A DNA stretch of 64,000 nt from Streptomyces clavuligerus (GTDB taxonomy: Bacteria; Actinomycetota; Actinomycetes; Streptomycetales; Streptomycetaceae), in the NCBI RefSeq assembly GCF_005519465.1, contig NZ_CP027858.1:2728001-2792000 (forward strand), written 5' to 3'. The translations under genes and the position numbers were made by a program. Within the stretch, counting starts at the first letter, position 1. Each line of letters starts with the position of its first letter. The notes beneath the pieces were generated by a model. The model was not told the origin of the DNA and did not search any database. It worked only from the letters and a program-made list of their open reading frames with translations. Below, one piece after another: positions 32,647 through 42,296 of this stretch.

Positions 32647-33990
32647 ATGAGTGGAAGGCGACGTTCGTACCCCTCCTGCCCCTCCCGACCCCCTGTACCC
32701 CCGGCCCCGGTCCCGGCCCCGTTCCGCGCGCTGCGGGCCCTGCGCGCGCTGCCCGTGGTCACCGCGGCGGCCGGGGCGCTGCTGGTCTCCGGCTGCGGTC
32801 TGCTCCCCGGCTCCGGCGGCGGCGAGGCGCCCGTGACGGTGATGACCTTCGCCCCGGAGAAGACCTCGTCGACGAATATGCCGGGAATGCCCGCCATGGC
32901 CCATGCCTATGCCCGCTGGGTGAACGACCAGGGCGGCCTGGGCGGCCGGGAGCTGCGCGTCATCACCTGCAACGAGCGGAACACCGCCCGGGGCGCGGGC
33001 GCCTGCGCCCGGCAGGCGATCGAGGAGAAGGTGGACGCCGTCGTCGGCTCGTACAGCCAGCACGGCCATGCCTTCATGTCCCCGCTGGAGGTCGCCGGCA
33101 TCCCCTTCATCGGGGGCTTCGGACTCTCGAAGGACGAGTTCGGCAGCTTCCTCTCGTACCCGGTGAACGGCGGACAGGCCACGCTGCTCGCGGGGCACGG
33201 CGTACAGCTCGCGGACGTCTGCGGGAAGGTCGCGCTGGTACGGCCCGACTCGCTCGCCGGGGACCAGCTCGCGCCGCTGCTGAACGCGGGGCTCGCGGAG
33301 GCGGGGAACGAGACCACCGACGTCCTCGCGCCCGACGACGCCACCGAGTACACGGACGCGGCCGACGAGGCCCGCCGCACCGCCGGGGCGGGCAGAAGCG
33401 GCGACGGCTCCCGGCCCGGCTGTGTCACCGCCGCGCTCGGCGACCGGACCGAGACCTTCTTCGACTCCTTCCGGCGGCTGCCCGCCGAGGGTCCTCGGGT
33501 CAGGGTCTCCTCGGTGATCGGCAGCGTGGGGCAGCCGCTCATCAACCGCACCGGCGGGCGGAACGGCCCGTTCGAGGGAGCGTTCATCACCGGGTGGTAC
33601 CCGGACGCGGGCGACAGCCGGTGGGGCGAGATGCGCCGGGTCATCGACGAGTACGCCTTCGGGGACGACCGGATCGACCCGGCGGACGTGGGCGTGCAGA
33701 CGACCTGGATCGCGTACACCGCGCTGCGCGAGGTCGTCGAGTCGCTGGACGGCGGGGAGATCGGCCCCGGGGACATCACCCGCGCCCTCGACGGCGGGCT
33801 GCGCGTGAGCACCGGCGGGCTCACGCCCGAGCTGCGCTGGGAGTTCGACGACATGTTCGGCGCGCCGGACTTCCCCCGGATCGTCAATCTGCGGGTGACG
33901 TTCCAGGTGGTGCGGGAGGGGCGGCTGGTGGCGCAGCGGGAGGGATTCGTGGATGTGCGCGATCCGCTGACGGAGTCCGTGCGGATGTGA
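32647..33990 (+). CDS. ABC transporter substrate-binding lipoprotein
   Basis: A 447-residue exported lipoprotein. After a long, Pro/Arg-rich N-region the hydrophobic stretch ends in the lipobox LLVSGC, so Cys50 would be lipidated. The mature part is a type I periplasmic-binding fold like branched-chain amino-acid/amide receptors (GMPAMAHAYARWVNDQGGLGG, VVGSYSQHGHAFMSPLEVAGIPFIGG). No permease or ATPase gene is adjacent, so it is an orphan receptor or a sensory binding protein. The start ATG 32647 has a weak ribosome site. Confidence 0.87.
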   Translation: MSGRRRSYPSCPSRPPVPPAPVPAPFRALRALRALPVVTAAAGALLVSGCGLLPGSGGGEAPVTVMTFAPEKTSSTNMPGMPAMAHAYARWVNDQGGLGGRELRVITCNERNTARGAGACARQAIEEKVDAVVGSYSQHGHAFMSPLEVAGIPFIGGFGLSKDEFGSFLSYPVNGGQATLLAGHGVQLADVCGKVALVRPDSLAGDQLAPLLNAGLAEAGNETTDVLAPDDATEYTDAADEARRTAGAGRSGDGSRPGCVTAALGDRTETFFDSFRRLPAEGPRVRVSSVIGSVGQPLINRTGGRNGPFEGAFITGWYPDAGDSRWGEMRRVIDEYAFGDDRIDPADVGVQTTWIAYTALREVVESLDGGEIGPGDITRALDGGLRVSTGGLTPELRWEFDDMFGAPDFPRIVNLRVTFQVVREGRLVAQREGFVDVRDPLTESVRM

Positions 33991-34117
33991 CGGGGGCGGA
34001 GGCAACGGGTAACGGGTGGGGTGCGTACGTGGGTGCGGTGCGTACGGGGGCGCGGTGCGTCGGGTGCGGTACGTACGCGGGTGCCGCGCGGCTCGCGGCG
34101 GGGCGGGGTCGGAGCCG

Positions 34118-35935
34118 TCAGAGCTGGTCGCCGCCGCGCGCGGTGAGTCCGTACCGTGCCGCGATCGGGTTCCACCGCTCCGAAGCCTCCTTCTTGGCCT
34201 CGGTCGCCCTGCCGCTGGCCGCGTTGCCCCGGGCGGTCCGGCCGGTGGGACGGGCCTTGTCCTTCTTGCAGCCCTTGGGGCGCGCCGCCTGGTCCGCCCA
34301 GGCCGCGTAGTGGTCGTCGGCCTCGGCCGACGCCTCCCACGCCGCCGCCAGCGACCGGGTCAGCTCCCGGTGTCCGGGCAGCCGGTCCACGGTCAGCCCG
34401 TCGAGCCGGGTGACGAGGCCGCGGCGCTGTTCGGCCGCGCCCCGGAGGTCCGCCGCCGCCTGCGGGAGGGCCGTGCACCGTTTGATGTTCTCGACCGAGC
34501 GGATCACGGCGGCGCGGCTGTCGTTGCTGTCGGCGAGCAGCCGGTCGAGTTCCCGGGCCTGCGGGCGGGCCGAGTCCTGGGCGGGGGTCCGGTCGGGCGC
34601 GGCGCCCGCCGGTCCGTCCGGGCCCGGCGCGGACGGGGAGACGGCGGAACGGTCACCGCCGGGGCTCTTGTCCTTGTCCCCGCCGCCTCCGCCGCCGAAG
34701 AGCGCGGCGCCGACGCCGAGGCCCAGCACCGCGCAGCCGACGACGACCGCCGCGATGACGGGCACGCCCACCGGCCTGCGCTCCCGGGCGGGGCGGGCGC
34801 GGCGCCGTGAGCCGCTTCCGGCACCGGGGGCGCGCCGGGACGGCGGGGCGGCGGGCGGCTGCGGCGGGCGCGGTGCGGCTGCGGCGGAGCCGCGGAAGAG
34901 ATTGTCGAACTCGGCGGGTGTGCCGCGGTCGTCGGCGGGTGCCGAGTGGTCCCCCGGGGCACCGGGCCTGATGCCGTAGGGGGCGCCCGTGGGGGGCGGC
35001 GGCACGGACGGCCCGGCAGGCACCGGCGGCATGATCCGGGTCGCCGGGTCCTGGGCGGGCCGCTCGGGCGGCAGCGCACCGGCCCCGGTGGCCCGCACCG
35101 GCGGAATCACCTGCGTGGGGTCCCCGGCGGCGGCCGTCTGCGGCGGCAGCGGTCCCGCGCCCACCGGGGGAATGACCTGGGTCGCGTCCGACGCGGATGC
35201 CCAGGGGGTCTGCGCGCCCACCGGCGGGATCACCTGCGTCGCGTCGTCCGGGACGCCGGGGGCGCGGTCCCCGGCCGGTCCCGGCCTGCGCCGCCGCCCG
35301 GTGCCGGGCCCCGGCCCGGGGCCCGGCGGCCGGATCGCCCGCGTCGGGTCGCCCGCGGCACCGGCGACCGGCGGAATCACCTGGGTGGCGTCCGCGCCAT
35401 CCGGCCCGCCGGACGCCCACGGCGCCGACGCGGGCACCGTCCCCGCGCCGAGCGGCGGAAACTCCCGGCCGCCACCGGACGCTCCACGCCTGCGGCGGGA
35501 CCCCGTCCCCGGCACCGGCGGAACGGGCCACGCACCCGACCCGGCGTCCGGCGCCTCAGGGGCCCAGGGGACATGCCCGGCGCCGCCGCCCGGTGCTTCA
35601 GGGTCCTGCGGCGGCAGGGGTCCCGCGCCCACCGGGGGAACGGCCTGGGGCTCGTCAAAGACGTCCGACGCGCCGTACGGCCCCGGGGGGTACGGCGGAC
35701 GGGCCGGGGGGAGGGGCTGCGCACGGACGCCGTGGCCGGTGGCCGATACGGACTCCGGGCCCTGGGCCCACGGCTGCGCCGGTGCCTCCGGGGCGGCCTC
35801 GGCGGGCGCGGCCCACCAGTCGCCCTCCGCCTCCGGGGCGGTGAAGGGAGTGGAGCCGTCGGAGGGGATGATCACGCCCTCATGGGCGGGGCGGGCGGCG
35901 GGGCGCCGATCCTCACCCTGGCCGCTGTGCGTCAC
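34118..35935 (-). CDS. Pro-rich single-pass membrane protein
   Basis: A 605-residue protein. The first 385 residues are a disordered, cytoplasmic Pro/Gly/Ala-rich region with at least five copies of DATQVIPPV or close variants. A single membrane helix spans about 389-414 (VIAAVVVGCAVLGLGVGAAL). An extracytoplasmic helical domain of about 190 residues ends the protein (Cys in KRCTALPQ and KGCKKDKA). GTG 35935 is preceded by GGAGGAG at ideal spacing. Similar streptomycete proteins are annotated only as membrane proteins. The repeats could bind a cytosolic partner; no function is claimed. Confidence 0.8.
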   Translation of the reverse strand: MTHSGQGEDRRPAARPAHEGVIIPSDGSTPFTAPEAEGDWWAAPAEAAPEAPAQPWAQGPESVSATGHGVRAQPLPPARPPYPPGPYGASDVFDEPQAVPPVGAGPLPPQDPEAPGGGAGHVPWAPEAPDAGSGAWPVPPVPGTGSRRRRGASGGGREFPPLGAGTVPASAPWASGGPDGADATQVIPPVAGAAGDPTRAIRPPGPGPGPGTGRRRRPGPAGDRAPGVPDDATQVIPPVGAQTPWASASDATQVIPPVGAGPLPPQTAAAGDPTQVIPPVRATGAGALPPERPAQDPATRIMPPVPAGPSVPPPPTGAPYGIRPGAPGDHSAPADDRGTPAEFDNLFRGSAAAAPRPPQPPAAPPSRRAPGAGSGSRRRARPARERRPVGVPVIAAVVVGCAVLGLGVGAALFGGGGGGDKDKSPGGDRSAVSPSAPGPDGPAGAAPDRTPAQDSARPQARELDRLLADSNDSRAAVIRSVENIKRCTALPQAAADLRGAAEQRRGLVTRLDGLTVDRLPGHRELTRSLAAAWEASAEADDHYAAWADQAARPKGCKKDKARPTGRTARGNAASGRATEAKKEASERWNPIAARYGLTARGGDQL

Positions 35936-36962
35936 CGGAACTCCTCCATCAGAACCTACGGAACCGTCGGGTCACGCTACCGGGTGCCCCGGCTGCCGCC
36001 GTAGCCACAGGGCGGAACCGGGCCCCGCCGCATGCCTCAAGTCCCTGCTGGGACAGGCCCTGTGACGGTGGTCACGCGCCCCCGGGGGCGGTGGCCGGTG
36101 CCCACCGGAAGGACCCGCATCCCGGAAGGCCGGACACCGGGGCCGGAGTCGGCGTCGGCGTCGGCGGAGCCGGAAGAGCCGGTGCCGGAAGGCCCGAAGC
36201 CATCGCCGGAGGGCCGGAGGGCCGGTGCAGGGGGGCCGTGGTCGGCGGAGCGGCGGCCGGGGTGCCGGACGGCCTTGTGCCCGGCCGAGAGGCAGCGGAC
36301 GGTGCCGGAAGGCCGGGGGTTGGAGGACCGACAGGGCCGGAACTCCTGAGCACAGGAGGCAGCGGTGCCGGAAGACCCGGAGCCGTGGCCGGAGGACCGG
36401 GGGACGGGGCGCCGGAGAGCCCGGTCCGGGAGCGCCGGCAGAACCAGAGGCCCCGGTGCCGGAAGGCCGGGTGCCACAAGCCCCGGAGCCAGAGCCGGAA
36501 GAACCTGCGCCCCAGACGCCCCGCGCCGAAGACACCGGCACCGAAGAACCGGCGGACCGAACCCCCACCGGAGCAACAGCAGGTCGACAGGACCGGCGCC
36601 GGAGGCCAGCAGGCCGCGGGCCCGATACCGGGGTCAGCAGACCGGAACGCCCAGTGCCGCGAGACCGCGAGCGCCACAGGCCCCGGAGCCACAGCCGAAG
36701 GACCCGCGCCCCAGACGCCCCGGACCGGAGACACCGGCACCGAAGAACCGGCGGACCGGACCCCCACCGGAGAGACAAGGGCCAGGGGTGCCGGAGGTGT
36801 GCGTGCCGGAACACACGGTGCTCGGACGGCCCGGCACCCGAGGACCCAGGTATCGGAAGGCCCGAACGCGAAGTCGGCGGCCGGGGCGACGGGCCGGGCC
36901 AGGAGGCCGGGTACCGGAAGACCCGGGTGCCGGTGCGCCGACGCACCGGCACCCGTGGGGGA
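35936..36962. other. 1-kb gene-free, repeat-rich region
   Basis: Between the membrane protein gene and the TPR regulator gene. The plus strand is purine-rich and built from degenerate ggccggag/ccggaag units from about 36100 to 36900. Long reading frames exist in several frames because stops are rare, but none shows conserved protein sequence, a ribosome site or coherent codon bias. An imperfect 100-base duplication is listed separately. Confidence 0.5.
36474..36772. repeat. Imperfect 100-bp direct repeat
   Basis: Copy 1 (36474-36573) and copy 2 (36674-36772) both begin ccaca-gccccggagcca and end cccccaccggag. They share long identical blocks such as gacaccggcaccgaagaacc. Copy 2 is one base shorter, so the repeat does not keep one reading frame, which argues against a coding repeat. 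Confidence 0.75.
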
Positions 36963-38345
36963 TCACGCGGCCTGGAGCTCCACCCTCGCCCCGAACTCCC
37001 GGACCGCCGGTTCGTCCGCGTACGGCTCCAGCCGTTGCTGAAGGTCCTCCAGATACTCCGCGCCCCGGGTCGACCGCAGCCGGCCCAGCAGTTCGACCGC
37101 GCGCGTGCCGGTGTGGCACGCCTGTTCCACCTCCCGCTGCTGCACCTGCGCGGAGGCGAGCAGCACCATCCCGATCGCCCGCCGCCGGGCCCGGGACTCC
37201 GGGTGCCCCTCCAGCGCGCCCTCGGCCTGCTGCGCCGCCGCGTCCGCCTGGCCCAGGTCGCGATAGCAGTGGGCGAGTTCGTCCGCGAGGTACGCGCGGT
37301 CGAAGTGGGCGATCCACGCCGGGTCGTCGCCGGTGTCCGGCTCGGCCCGCTCCAGCGCGGCGCCCGCCTTCCCGGCCACCGTCTGGCAGGTGCGGGCGTC
37401 CCCGAGCAGGGCGTGCCCGCGGGCCTCGGCGGCGTAGAACATGGCCTCGGCCCGGGGGGTGACATGCCCCCGCGCCCCCTCCTGCGCGGCCCGCGCGAGC
37501 TGGGCGATCTCCCGGGGGTTGCCGAGCTGCGCCGCGAGATGGCTCATCGACGCCGCGAGCACATAGCCGCCGTACGCGCGGTCCCCAGCGGCCTGGGCGA
37601 GCCGCAGCGCCTGGATGTAGTAGCGCTGGGCGAGCCCCGGCTGTCCGGTGTCGACGGCCATATAGCCCGCCAGCTCGGTCAGCCGGGCGACCGCCGCGAA
37701 CAGCTCACGCCCGACGGACTCCCGGTACGAGCCGGAGAGCAGCCCGGACACCACGGAGTTGAGGTAGTGCACGACGACCGGGCGGACATGCCCGCTGCCG
37801 AAGCGGTGGTCGAGGTCGGTGAGGGCGGCGGTCATCGCCCGTACCGCCTCCACGTCCGACGCGCCGACCCGGGCGCCCGCCGTCCGCGCGACCTGGGTGT
37901 CCGCGCCGGTGATCAGCCAGTCACGGCTGGGTTCGACGAGCGCGGACGCGGCGACCGAGGCGCCGGAGAGGAAGTCGCGGCGGCCGACGTCGCTCCGCCA
38001 CAACTCACAGACCTGCTCGATCGCGCCGAGGACGGTCGGCGAGAACTGGAGGCCCACGCCGGACGCGAGGTTCTTGCCGTTGGCCATGCCGATCTCGTCG
38101 ATCGTGACCGTACGGCCGAGTTTGCGGCCCAGGGCCTCGGCGATGATGCCGGGGGCCCGGCCGCGCGGCTGCTGTCCGCGCAGCCAGCGGGCGACGGATG
38201 TCTTGTCGTACCGCAGGTCCAACCCCCGTTCGGCACCGACCATGTTGACGCGTCGGGCCAGCCCGGCGTTGGAACACCCGGCTTCCTGGATGAGCGCCTG
38301 CAACCGTTCATTCGGTTGTCGGGCGACGAGAGGCCTGGCTGCCAT
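36963..38345 (-). CDS. HTH/TPR-type transcriptional regulator
   Basis: A 460-residue streptomycete regulator. An N-terminal DNA-binding-like domain (about 10-90, CSNAGLARRVNMVGAERGLDLRYDKTSVARWLRGQ) is followed by a helical tetratricopeptide region (about 200-430, AQRYYIQALRLAQAAGDRAY and similar units). The architecture is shared with pleiotropic developmental regulators in this genus. AGGGGGT lies seven bases before ATG 38345, which fixes the start. It is divergent from the prim-pol-domain gene. Specific targets are unknown. Confidence 0.87.
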   Translation of the reverse strand: MAARPLVARQPNERLQALIQEAGCSNAGLARRVNMVGAERGLDLRYDKTSVARWLRGQQPRGRAPGIIAEALGRKLGRTVTIDEIGMANGKNLASGVGLQFSPTVLGAIEQVCELWRSDVGRRDFLSGASVAASALVEPSRDWLITGADTQVARTAGARVGASDVEAVRAMTAALTDLDHRFGSGHVRPVVVHYLNSVVSGLLSGSYRESVGRELFAAVARLTELAGYMAVDTGQPGLAQRYYIQALRLAQAAGDRAYGGYVLAASMSHLAAQLGNPREIAQLARAAQEGARGHVTPRAEAMFYAAEARGHALLGDARTCQTVAGKAGAALERAEPDTGDDPAWIAHFDRAYLADELAHCYRDLGQADAAAQQAEGALEGHPESRARRRAIGMVLLASAQVQQREVEQACHTGTRAVELLGRLRSTRGAEYLEDLQQRLEPYADEPAVREFGARVELQAA

Positions 38346-38658
38346 GAGAAACCCCCTGAGCCGCGGTGATCCACACGGGAATCACTGCCCGGCTGATAAG
38401 CGGAGAATGCAGAATTGACGGACTTGGTCTGTTTTTTCCAAGGTGCTTACTGATGGACCCGCCCGCCCCGGCCGTACGAACCCCTCCCCGGCGCAGGCGA
38501 CATCTCGCCCCTCTTGTACACGTAGCTACCCGCCGCCGTGGCCCGTCCCGGCACGCGCCCCCGTCCGTGCATCGATGCGCCCCATATGCGAGATCATGAT
38601 CGGGGGCCAGGCCGTAGGGTGCCCGTAACTCAAGGTGACGGCGAGAGTTGAGAGGGAC
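38346..38658. other. Divergent promoter gap
   Basis: A 313-base gap between the TPR regulator gene and the prim-pol-domain gene, AT-richer around 38395-38455. TTGACG at 38414-38419 could be a -35 for the plus-strand gene, but no good -10 pairs with it. No gene or clear operator was found. Confidence 0.4.
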
Positions 38659-39354
38659 GTGGAAGAGACCATCGGAGTCGAAGAGACCATCGGAGCCACG
38701 GGAACCGCGCAGATCCCGCGCCAGCGCGGCGGCGGGCTGCTGGACCACGCGGTGCGGTACGCGGAAGAACGGCACTGGGACGTCTTTCCCGGCACCTGGC
38801 TGGAGGCGGCCGACGGCCGCGAGCACTGCTCCTGCGGCGACGCGGAATGCGAACGGCCCGGCGCGCACGCCACCCGCGCGGACTGGGCGAACCAGGCGAC
38901 CGGCAGCGCCACCGCCGCCCGCAGACTGTGGGGCAAGCACCCCAAGGCGTCCATCCTGCTGCCCACCGGCCGGACGTTCGACGTGCTCGATCTCCCGGAG
39001 TCGGCGGGCTTCCTCGCGCTGGCCAGGCTGGAGCGGATGGAGCTGCCGCTCGGCCCGGTGAGCTGCACCCCCGACCGCCGGATGTTCTTCTTCGTCCTGC
39101 CGGGGGCGTCGGCGAAGCTGCCCGATCTGATCCGCGGCCTGGGCTGGTCCCCCAGCGCCCTCGATCTGATCGCGCGCGGCGAGGGCCACTACATCGCCGC
39201 CCCGCCGACCCGGGTCGGCGGCTGGGGCGCGGTGCAGTGGGTGCGCCCGCCCACGGAGTCCAACCGCTGGCTGCCGGACGCCGAGGAACTGATCAATCCG
39301 CTGGCCTACGCCTGCGGCCGGGACGCGGCGGACGCCCGCGCCCGGGGTCTGTGA
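38659..39354 (+). CDS. Bifunctional DNA primase/polymerase N-terminal-like protein
   Basis: A 231-residue protein resembling the prim-pol N-terminal domain (AVRYAEERHWDVFPGTWLE, CSCGDAECERPGAHATRADW), with no helicase or C-terminal module. The usual catalytic acidic motif of active prim-pols is weak (FDVLDLPE), so it may be a regulatory derivative. GTG 38659 has AGAGGG upstream and is preferred to GTG 38635. The first residues carry a perfect six-residue tandem duplication (VEETIG twice), encoded by an 18-base repeat with one difference. Confidence 0.8.
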   Translation: MEETIGVEETIGATGTAQIPRQRGGGLLDHAVRYAEERHWDVFPGTWLEAADGREHCSCGDAECERPGAHATRADWANQATGSATAARRLWGKHPKASILLPTGRTFDVLDLPESAGFLALARLERMELPLGPVSCTPDRRMFFFVLPGASAKLPDLIRGLGWSPSALDLIARGEGHYIAAPPTRVGGWGAVQWVRPPTESNRWLPDAEELINPLAYACGRDAADARARGL

Positions 39355-39406
39355 CCGGGGCCGACAGACCGGGGGCCGGGCCCACTGCGTGAGCCGACGC
39401 CCGTGA

Positions 39407-39439
39407 CACCGGACCGGTGACCGCGGCACCGGACCGGTG
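39407..39439. repeat. Two CACCGGaCCGGTG palindromes, 20-bp period
   Basis: The 13-base palindrome CACCGGACCGGTG occurs at 39407-39419 and again at 39427-39439. The 20-base period places both on the same DNA face, about 205 bases before the ABC ATPase gene. They could be a paired operator, or a chance product of GC-rich sequence after the prim-pol gene. Confidence 0.45.
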
Positions 39440-39643
39440 AGCGTGACACGGGGTCGCACGGCCCGGGACCCGCCGCCCGGGCCCGGGTCAGCACGGTGCC
39501 CCGGCCCGCGCGGCCCCCACCGCGCCACGGGCCCGCACGCGGTACCCGGGGCCCCTGGAGGGTGCCTGCATAGGGTGGACCGTACTGCCGTTCCCAGGAC
39601 CGGGACCGGCAGCGCGATACGGGACATCGAAAGGCGGAGCACC

Positions 39644-40513
39644 ATGGCGCAGGGCCGGGCCACCGGGGACGGAGGACGGGACGCGGGCGGAGCGGCACAG
39701 GGCACGCCCGCTGTCCGCGTGGAGGGGCTGTGGAAACGGTTCGGCGATCAGATCGCCGTCTCCGGGATCGACCTCGTCCTCCCCGCGGGCAGGTTCATCG
39801 GCCTCGTCGGCCCCAACGGCGCGGGCAAGACGACCACGCTGTCCATGGTGACCGGGCTGCTCCGCCCCGACCAGGGCCGGGTGGAGATAGCCGGGCACGA
39901 CGTCTGGCGGGACCCGGTCGCGGTCAAGTCCCGCATCGGTGTGCTGCCGGAGGGGCTGCGGCTCTTCGAGCGGCTGTCCGGACGGGAGCTGCTCGCCTAC
40001 AGCGGACGGCTGCGCGGGCTGCCCGGCGACGAGGTCGACAAGCGGGCCACCCAGCTCCTCGACGTGCTCGACCTCGCGGGCGCGCAGCACAAGCTGGTCG
40101 TCGACTACTCCACCGGTATGCGCAAGAAGATCGGTCTCGCGGCGGCGCTGCTGCACAACCCGGAAGTGCTCTTCCTGGACGAGCCGTTCGAAGGCGTCGA
40201 CCCGGTGTCGGCACAGACGATCCGGGGGGTCCTGGAGCGGTACACGGCGTCCGGCGCCACGGTCGTCTTCTCCAGCCATGTGATGGAGCTGGTGGAGTCG
40301 CTGTGCGACTGGGTGGCCGTGATGGCGGACGGCCGTATCCGGGCACGGGGGCCGCTCGCCGAGGTGCGGGGCGACGCCGCCTCGCTCCAGGAGGCGTTCC
40401 TCGAACTGGTCGGAGCGCGCGGGCGCACCGACCACGCCTCCCTGGACTGGCTGGGCGGCACCGGTACCGGCGCCACCGACGGGACGCACGGCACCGACGG
40501 CGGTGCGCGGTGA
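39644..40513 (+). CDS. ABC transporter ATP-binding protein
   Basis: A 289-residue ATPase subunit with Walker A GPNGAGKTT (56-64), signature YSTGMRKKIGLA (typical of ABC-2/antibiotic-type exporters), Walker B VLFLDEPFEG and the switch His in FSSHVM. GGAG precedes ATG 39644. TAGGGT at 39571-39576 could be its -10. Its stop overlaps the GTG of the permease gene (GTGA), so the pair forms one transporter. Confidence 0.93.
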   Translation: MAQGRATGDGGRDAGGAAQGTPAVRVEGLWKRFGDQIAVSGIDLVLPAGRFIGLVGPNGAGKTTTLSMVTGLLRPDQGRVEIAGHDVWRDPVAVKSRIGVLPEGLRLFERLSGRELLAYSGRLRGLPGDEVDKRATQLLDVLDLAGAQHKLVVDYSTGMRKKIGLAAALLHNPEVLFLDEPFEGVDPVSAQTIRGVLERYTASGATVVFSSHVMELVESLCDWVAVMADGRIRARGPLAEVRGDAASLQEAFLELVGARGRTDHASLDWLGGTGTGATDGTHGTDGGAR

Positions 40514-42177
40514 GCACGTCGAGCGTGCCGAAGGCCCCGGCGCACGCCCCCGTGGAGCGGAGCGCTCCGCAGGAACCTCTGGACACAGGGGCGCTCACCG
40601 CGACCTTCGTCCGGCTGAAGCTCTCGCTGCTGCGCAACGGGCTGCGCCAGTCGTCCAGCCGTACCGCCGTCTTCGTCGTCTCGCTGGTGCTGTCGCTGCT
40701 CTTCGCCGCCCTCCAGCTCCTTGGGCTGATCATGCTGCGCGGCCATGGCGACGCCGCCACCGTGGTGGTCCTCATGACGGGTCTGCTGGCGCTCGGCTGG
40801 GCCGTGCTGCCGCTCTTCTTCCACAGCGGGGACGACACGCTGGACGCGACCCGGCTGGTGATGCTGCCGCTGCGGCCCCGGCCGCTGGTCGCCGCGCTGC
40901 TGGCGTCCTCGCTGGTGGGCATCGGACCCGCGTTCACGCTCGTGCTCGCGGTCGGCGCCGCCGTCGCCCTGGCGCACGGGGCGTTCGCGGCGCTGGTGGC
41001 GGTGGTCGCCGTGCCGCTGACGCTGCTGGTGTGCGTCGCGCTGGCGCGGGCGGTGACGGCGGCCAACACCCGGCTGCTCGTCTCCCGCCGGGGCCGTGAC
41101 CTCGCGGTGCTCGGCGGTCTGCTGATCGCGGTGGGCGCCCAGGTGGTCAACTACGGCGTGGTGAGGATCAGCGAGCAGGAGAGCGCCGCGTCGCTGGAGC
41201 CCGCGGCCGAGGTCGTCCGCTGGCTGCCGCCCGCGTCGGCGGTGTCCGCGATCGACTCGGCGAGCCGGGGCGCCGCGGGCGTCGCGGTGCTCCAGCTCGC
41301 GCTGGCGGCGCTGGTGCTCGCGGCGCTGCTGGTGTGGTGGCAGCGGAGCCTGACCCGGCTGATGACCACGCCGGACGGCTCGACGCTCGCGGCGGCCGAG
41401 AGCGGGCCGGAGCGCGCTGAGAGCGGTTCCGCGCTGGCCCGGCTGCTGCCCGAGGGGCGCACCGGCACGGTGATGCTGCGGACCCTGCGCTATGTGTGGC
41501 GCCATCCGAAGACGAAGACGGCGTGGGTGTCCTCGCTGGCGCTCGGTCTGATCGTGCCGCTCGCGAGCGCGGCGCAGGGCTCGGGTTCGCTCTACATGGC
41601 GACGTTCGCGGCGGGGATGCTGGGCATCCAGATGTACAACCAGTTCGGCCAGGACGGTTCGGCCTTCTGGATGGTGGCCCAGACCCTCTCCACCGCCCGG
41701 GACGCCCGGGCCGAGCTGGCGGCGCGGGCGTACGCGCTGCTGCTGGTGACCCTCCCGTACACGGTGGTGGTGATGGTCGCGGTGGCGGCGGTGCTCGGCG
41801 ACTGGGCGGTGCTGCCGTCGGCGACGGGTGTCTCGTTCTCCGTGCTGGGCGCGCTGCTGGCGACCGGCGCGGTGGCCTCGGCGCTCTACCCGTACTCGAT
41901 CCCGCAGGAGGAGGCCCACAAGAGCGTGGCCCCGGGGCAGGCCGGGATCGCCTGGCTGTCGTTCTTCGGCGGGATGCTGGCCGCCGCGGTGCTGTCCGCC
42001 CCGGTGATCGGCACCGCGATCTGGCTGCATCTGACGGACGGGCACGAACGGCTCTGGCTGGTGCTGCCGTTCGGGGCGGTGTACGGGGCGCTGCTGGGCT
42101 GGGCCGGGGTACGGGTCGCCGCGCCGCTGACGGCACGGCGGCTGCCGGAGATCCTGACGGCGGTCAGCAAGGGCTGA
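40510..42177 (+). CDS. ABC transporter permease
   Basis: A 555-residue integral membrane protein with about 12 hydrophobic segments (for example VFVVSLVLSLLFAALQLLGLIML and VALPLTLLVCVALA-like helices) and no extracellular domain. It starts at GTG 40510 inside the ATPase stop codon. It is the membrane partner of that ATPase, and the architecture suggests export. The substrate is not deducible. A perfect 12-base hairpin follows about 90 bases after the stop. Confidence 0.88.
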   Translation: MSTSSVPKAPAHAPVERSAPQEPLDTGALTATFVRLKLSLLRNGLRQSSSRTAVFVVSLVLSLLFAALQLLGLIMLRGHGDAATVVVLMTGLLALGWAVLPLFFHSGDDTLDATRLVMLPLRPRPLVAALLASSLVGIGPAFTLVLAVGAAVALAHGAFAALVAVVAVPLTLLVCVALARAVTAANTRLLVSRRGRDLAVLGGLLIAVGAQVVNYGVVRISEQESAASLEPAAEVVRWLPPASAVSAIDSASRGAAGVAVLQLALAALVLAALLVWWQRSLTRLMTTPDGSTLAAAESGPERAESGSALARLLPEGRTGTVMLRTLRYVWRHPKTKTAWVSSLALGLIVPLASAAQGSGSLYMATFAAGMLGIQMYNQFGQDGSAFWMVAQTLSTARDARAELAARAYALLLVTLPYTVVVMVAVAAVLGDWAVLPSATGVSFSVLGALLATGAVASALYPYSIPQEEAHKSVAPGQAGIAWLSFFGGMLAAAVLSAPVIGTAIWLHLTDGHERLWLVLPFGAVYGALLGWAGVRVAAPLTARRLPEILTAVSKG

Positions 42178-42268
42178 GCCCCGCCGTCCGCCACGGACCC
42201 GACGGGCACGCACGACGGACACGAGCGCCACAGATGTCACAGATGTCACGGACGTCACCGATCCCACT

Positions 42269-42296
42269 GAGGGGGCCGCGCGCACGCGGCCCCCTC
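42269..42296. terminator. Terminator after ABC transporter operon
   Basis: GAGGGGGCCGCG and CGCGGCCCCCTC form a perfect 12-base stem with a four-base loop, 91 bases after the permease stop codon. Confidence 0.82.

Noticed and set aside
36225..38369. Long plus-strand reading frame through the repeat region and opposite the TPR regulator
   Set aside because: Its first part is degenerate repeat and its second part is antisense to a conserved regulator gene.
38659..39354. Active prim-pol replication protein of a plasmid or phage
   Set aside because: It is a short, single-domain protein with a weak catalytic motif, in a chromosomal setting with no replication or phage genes near it.
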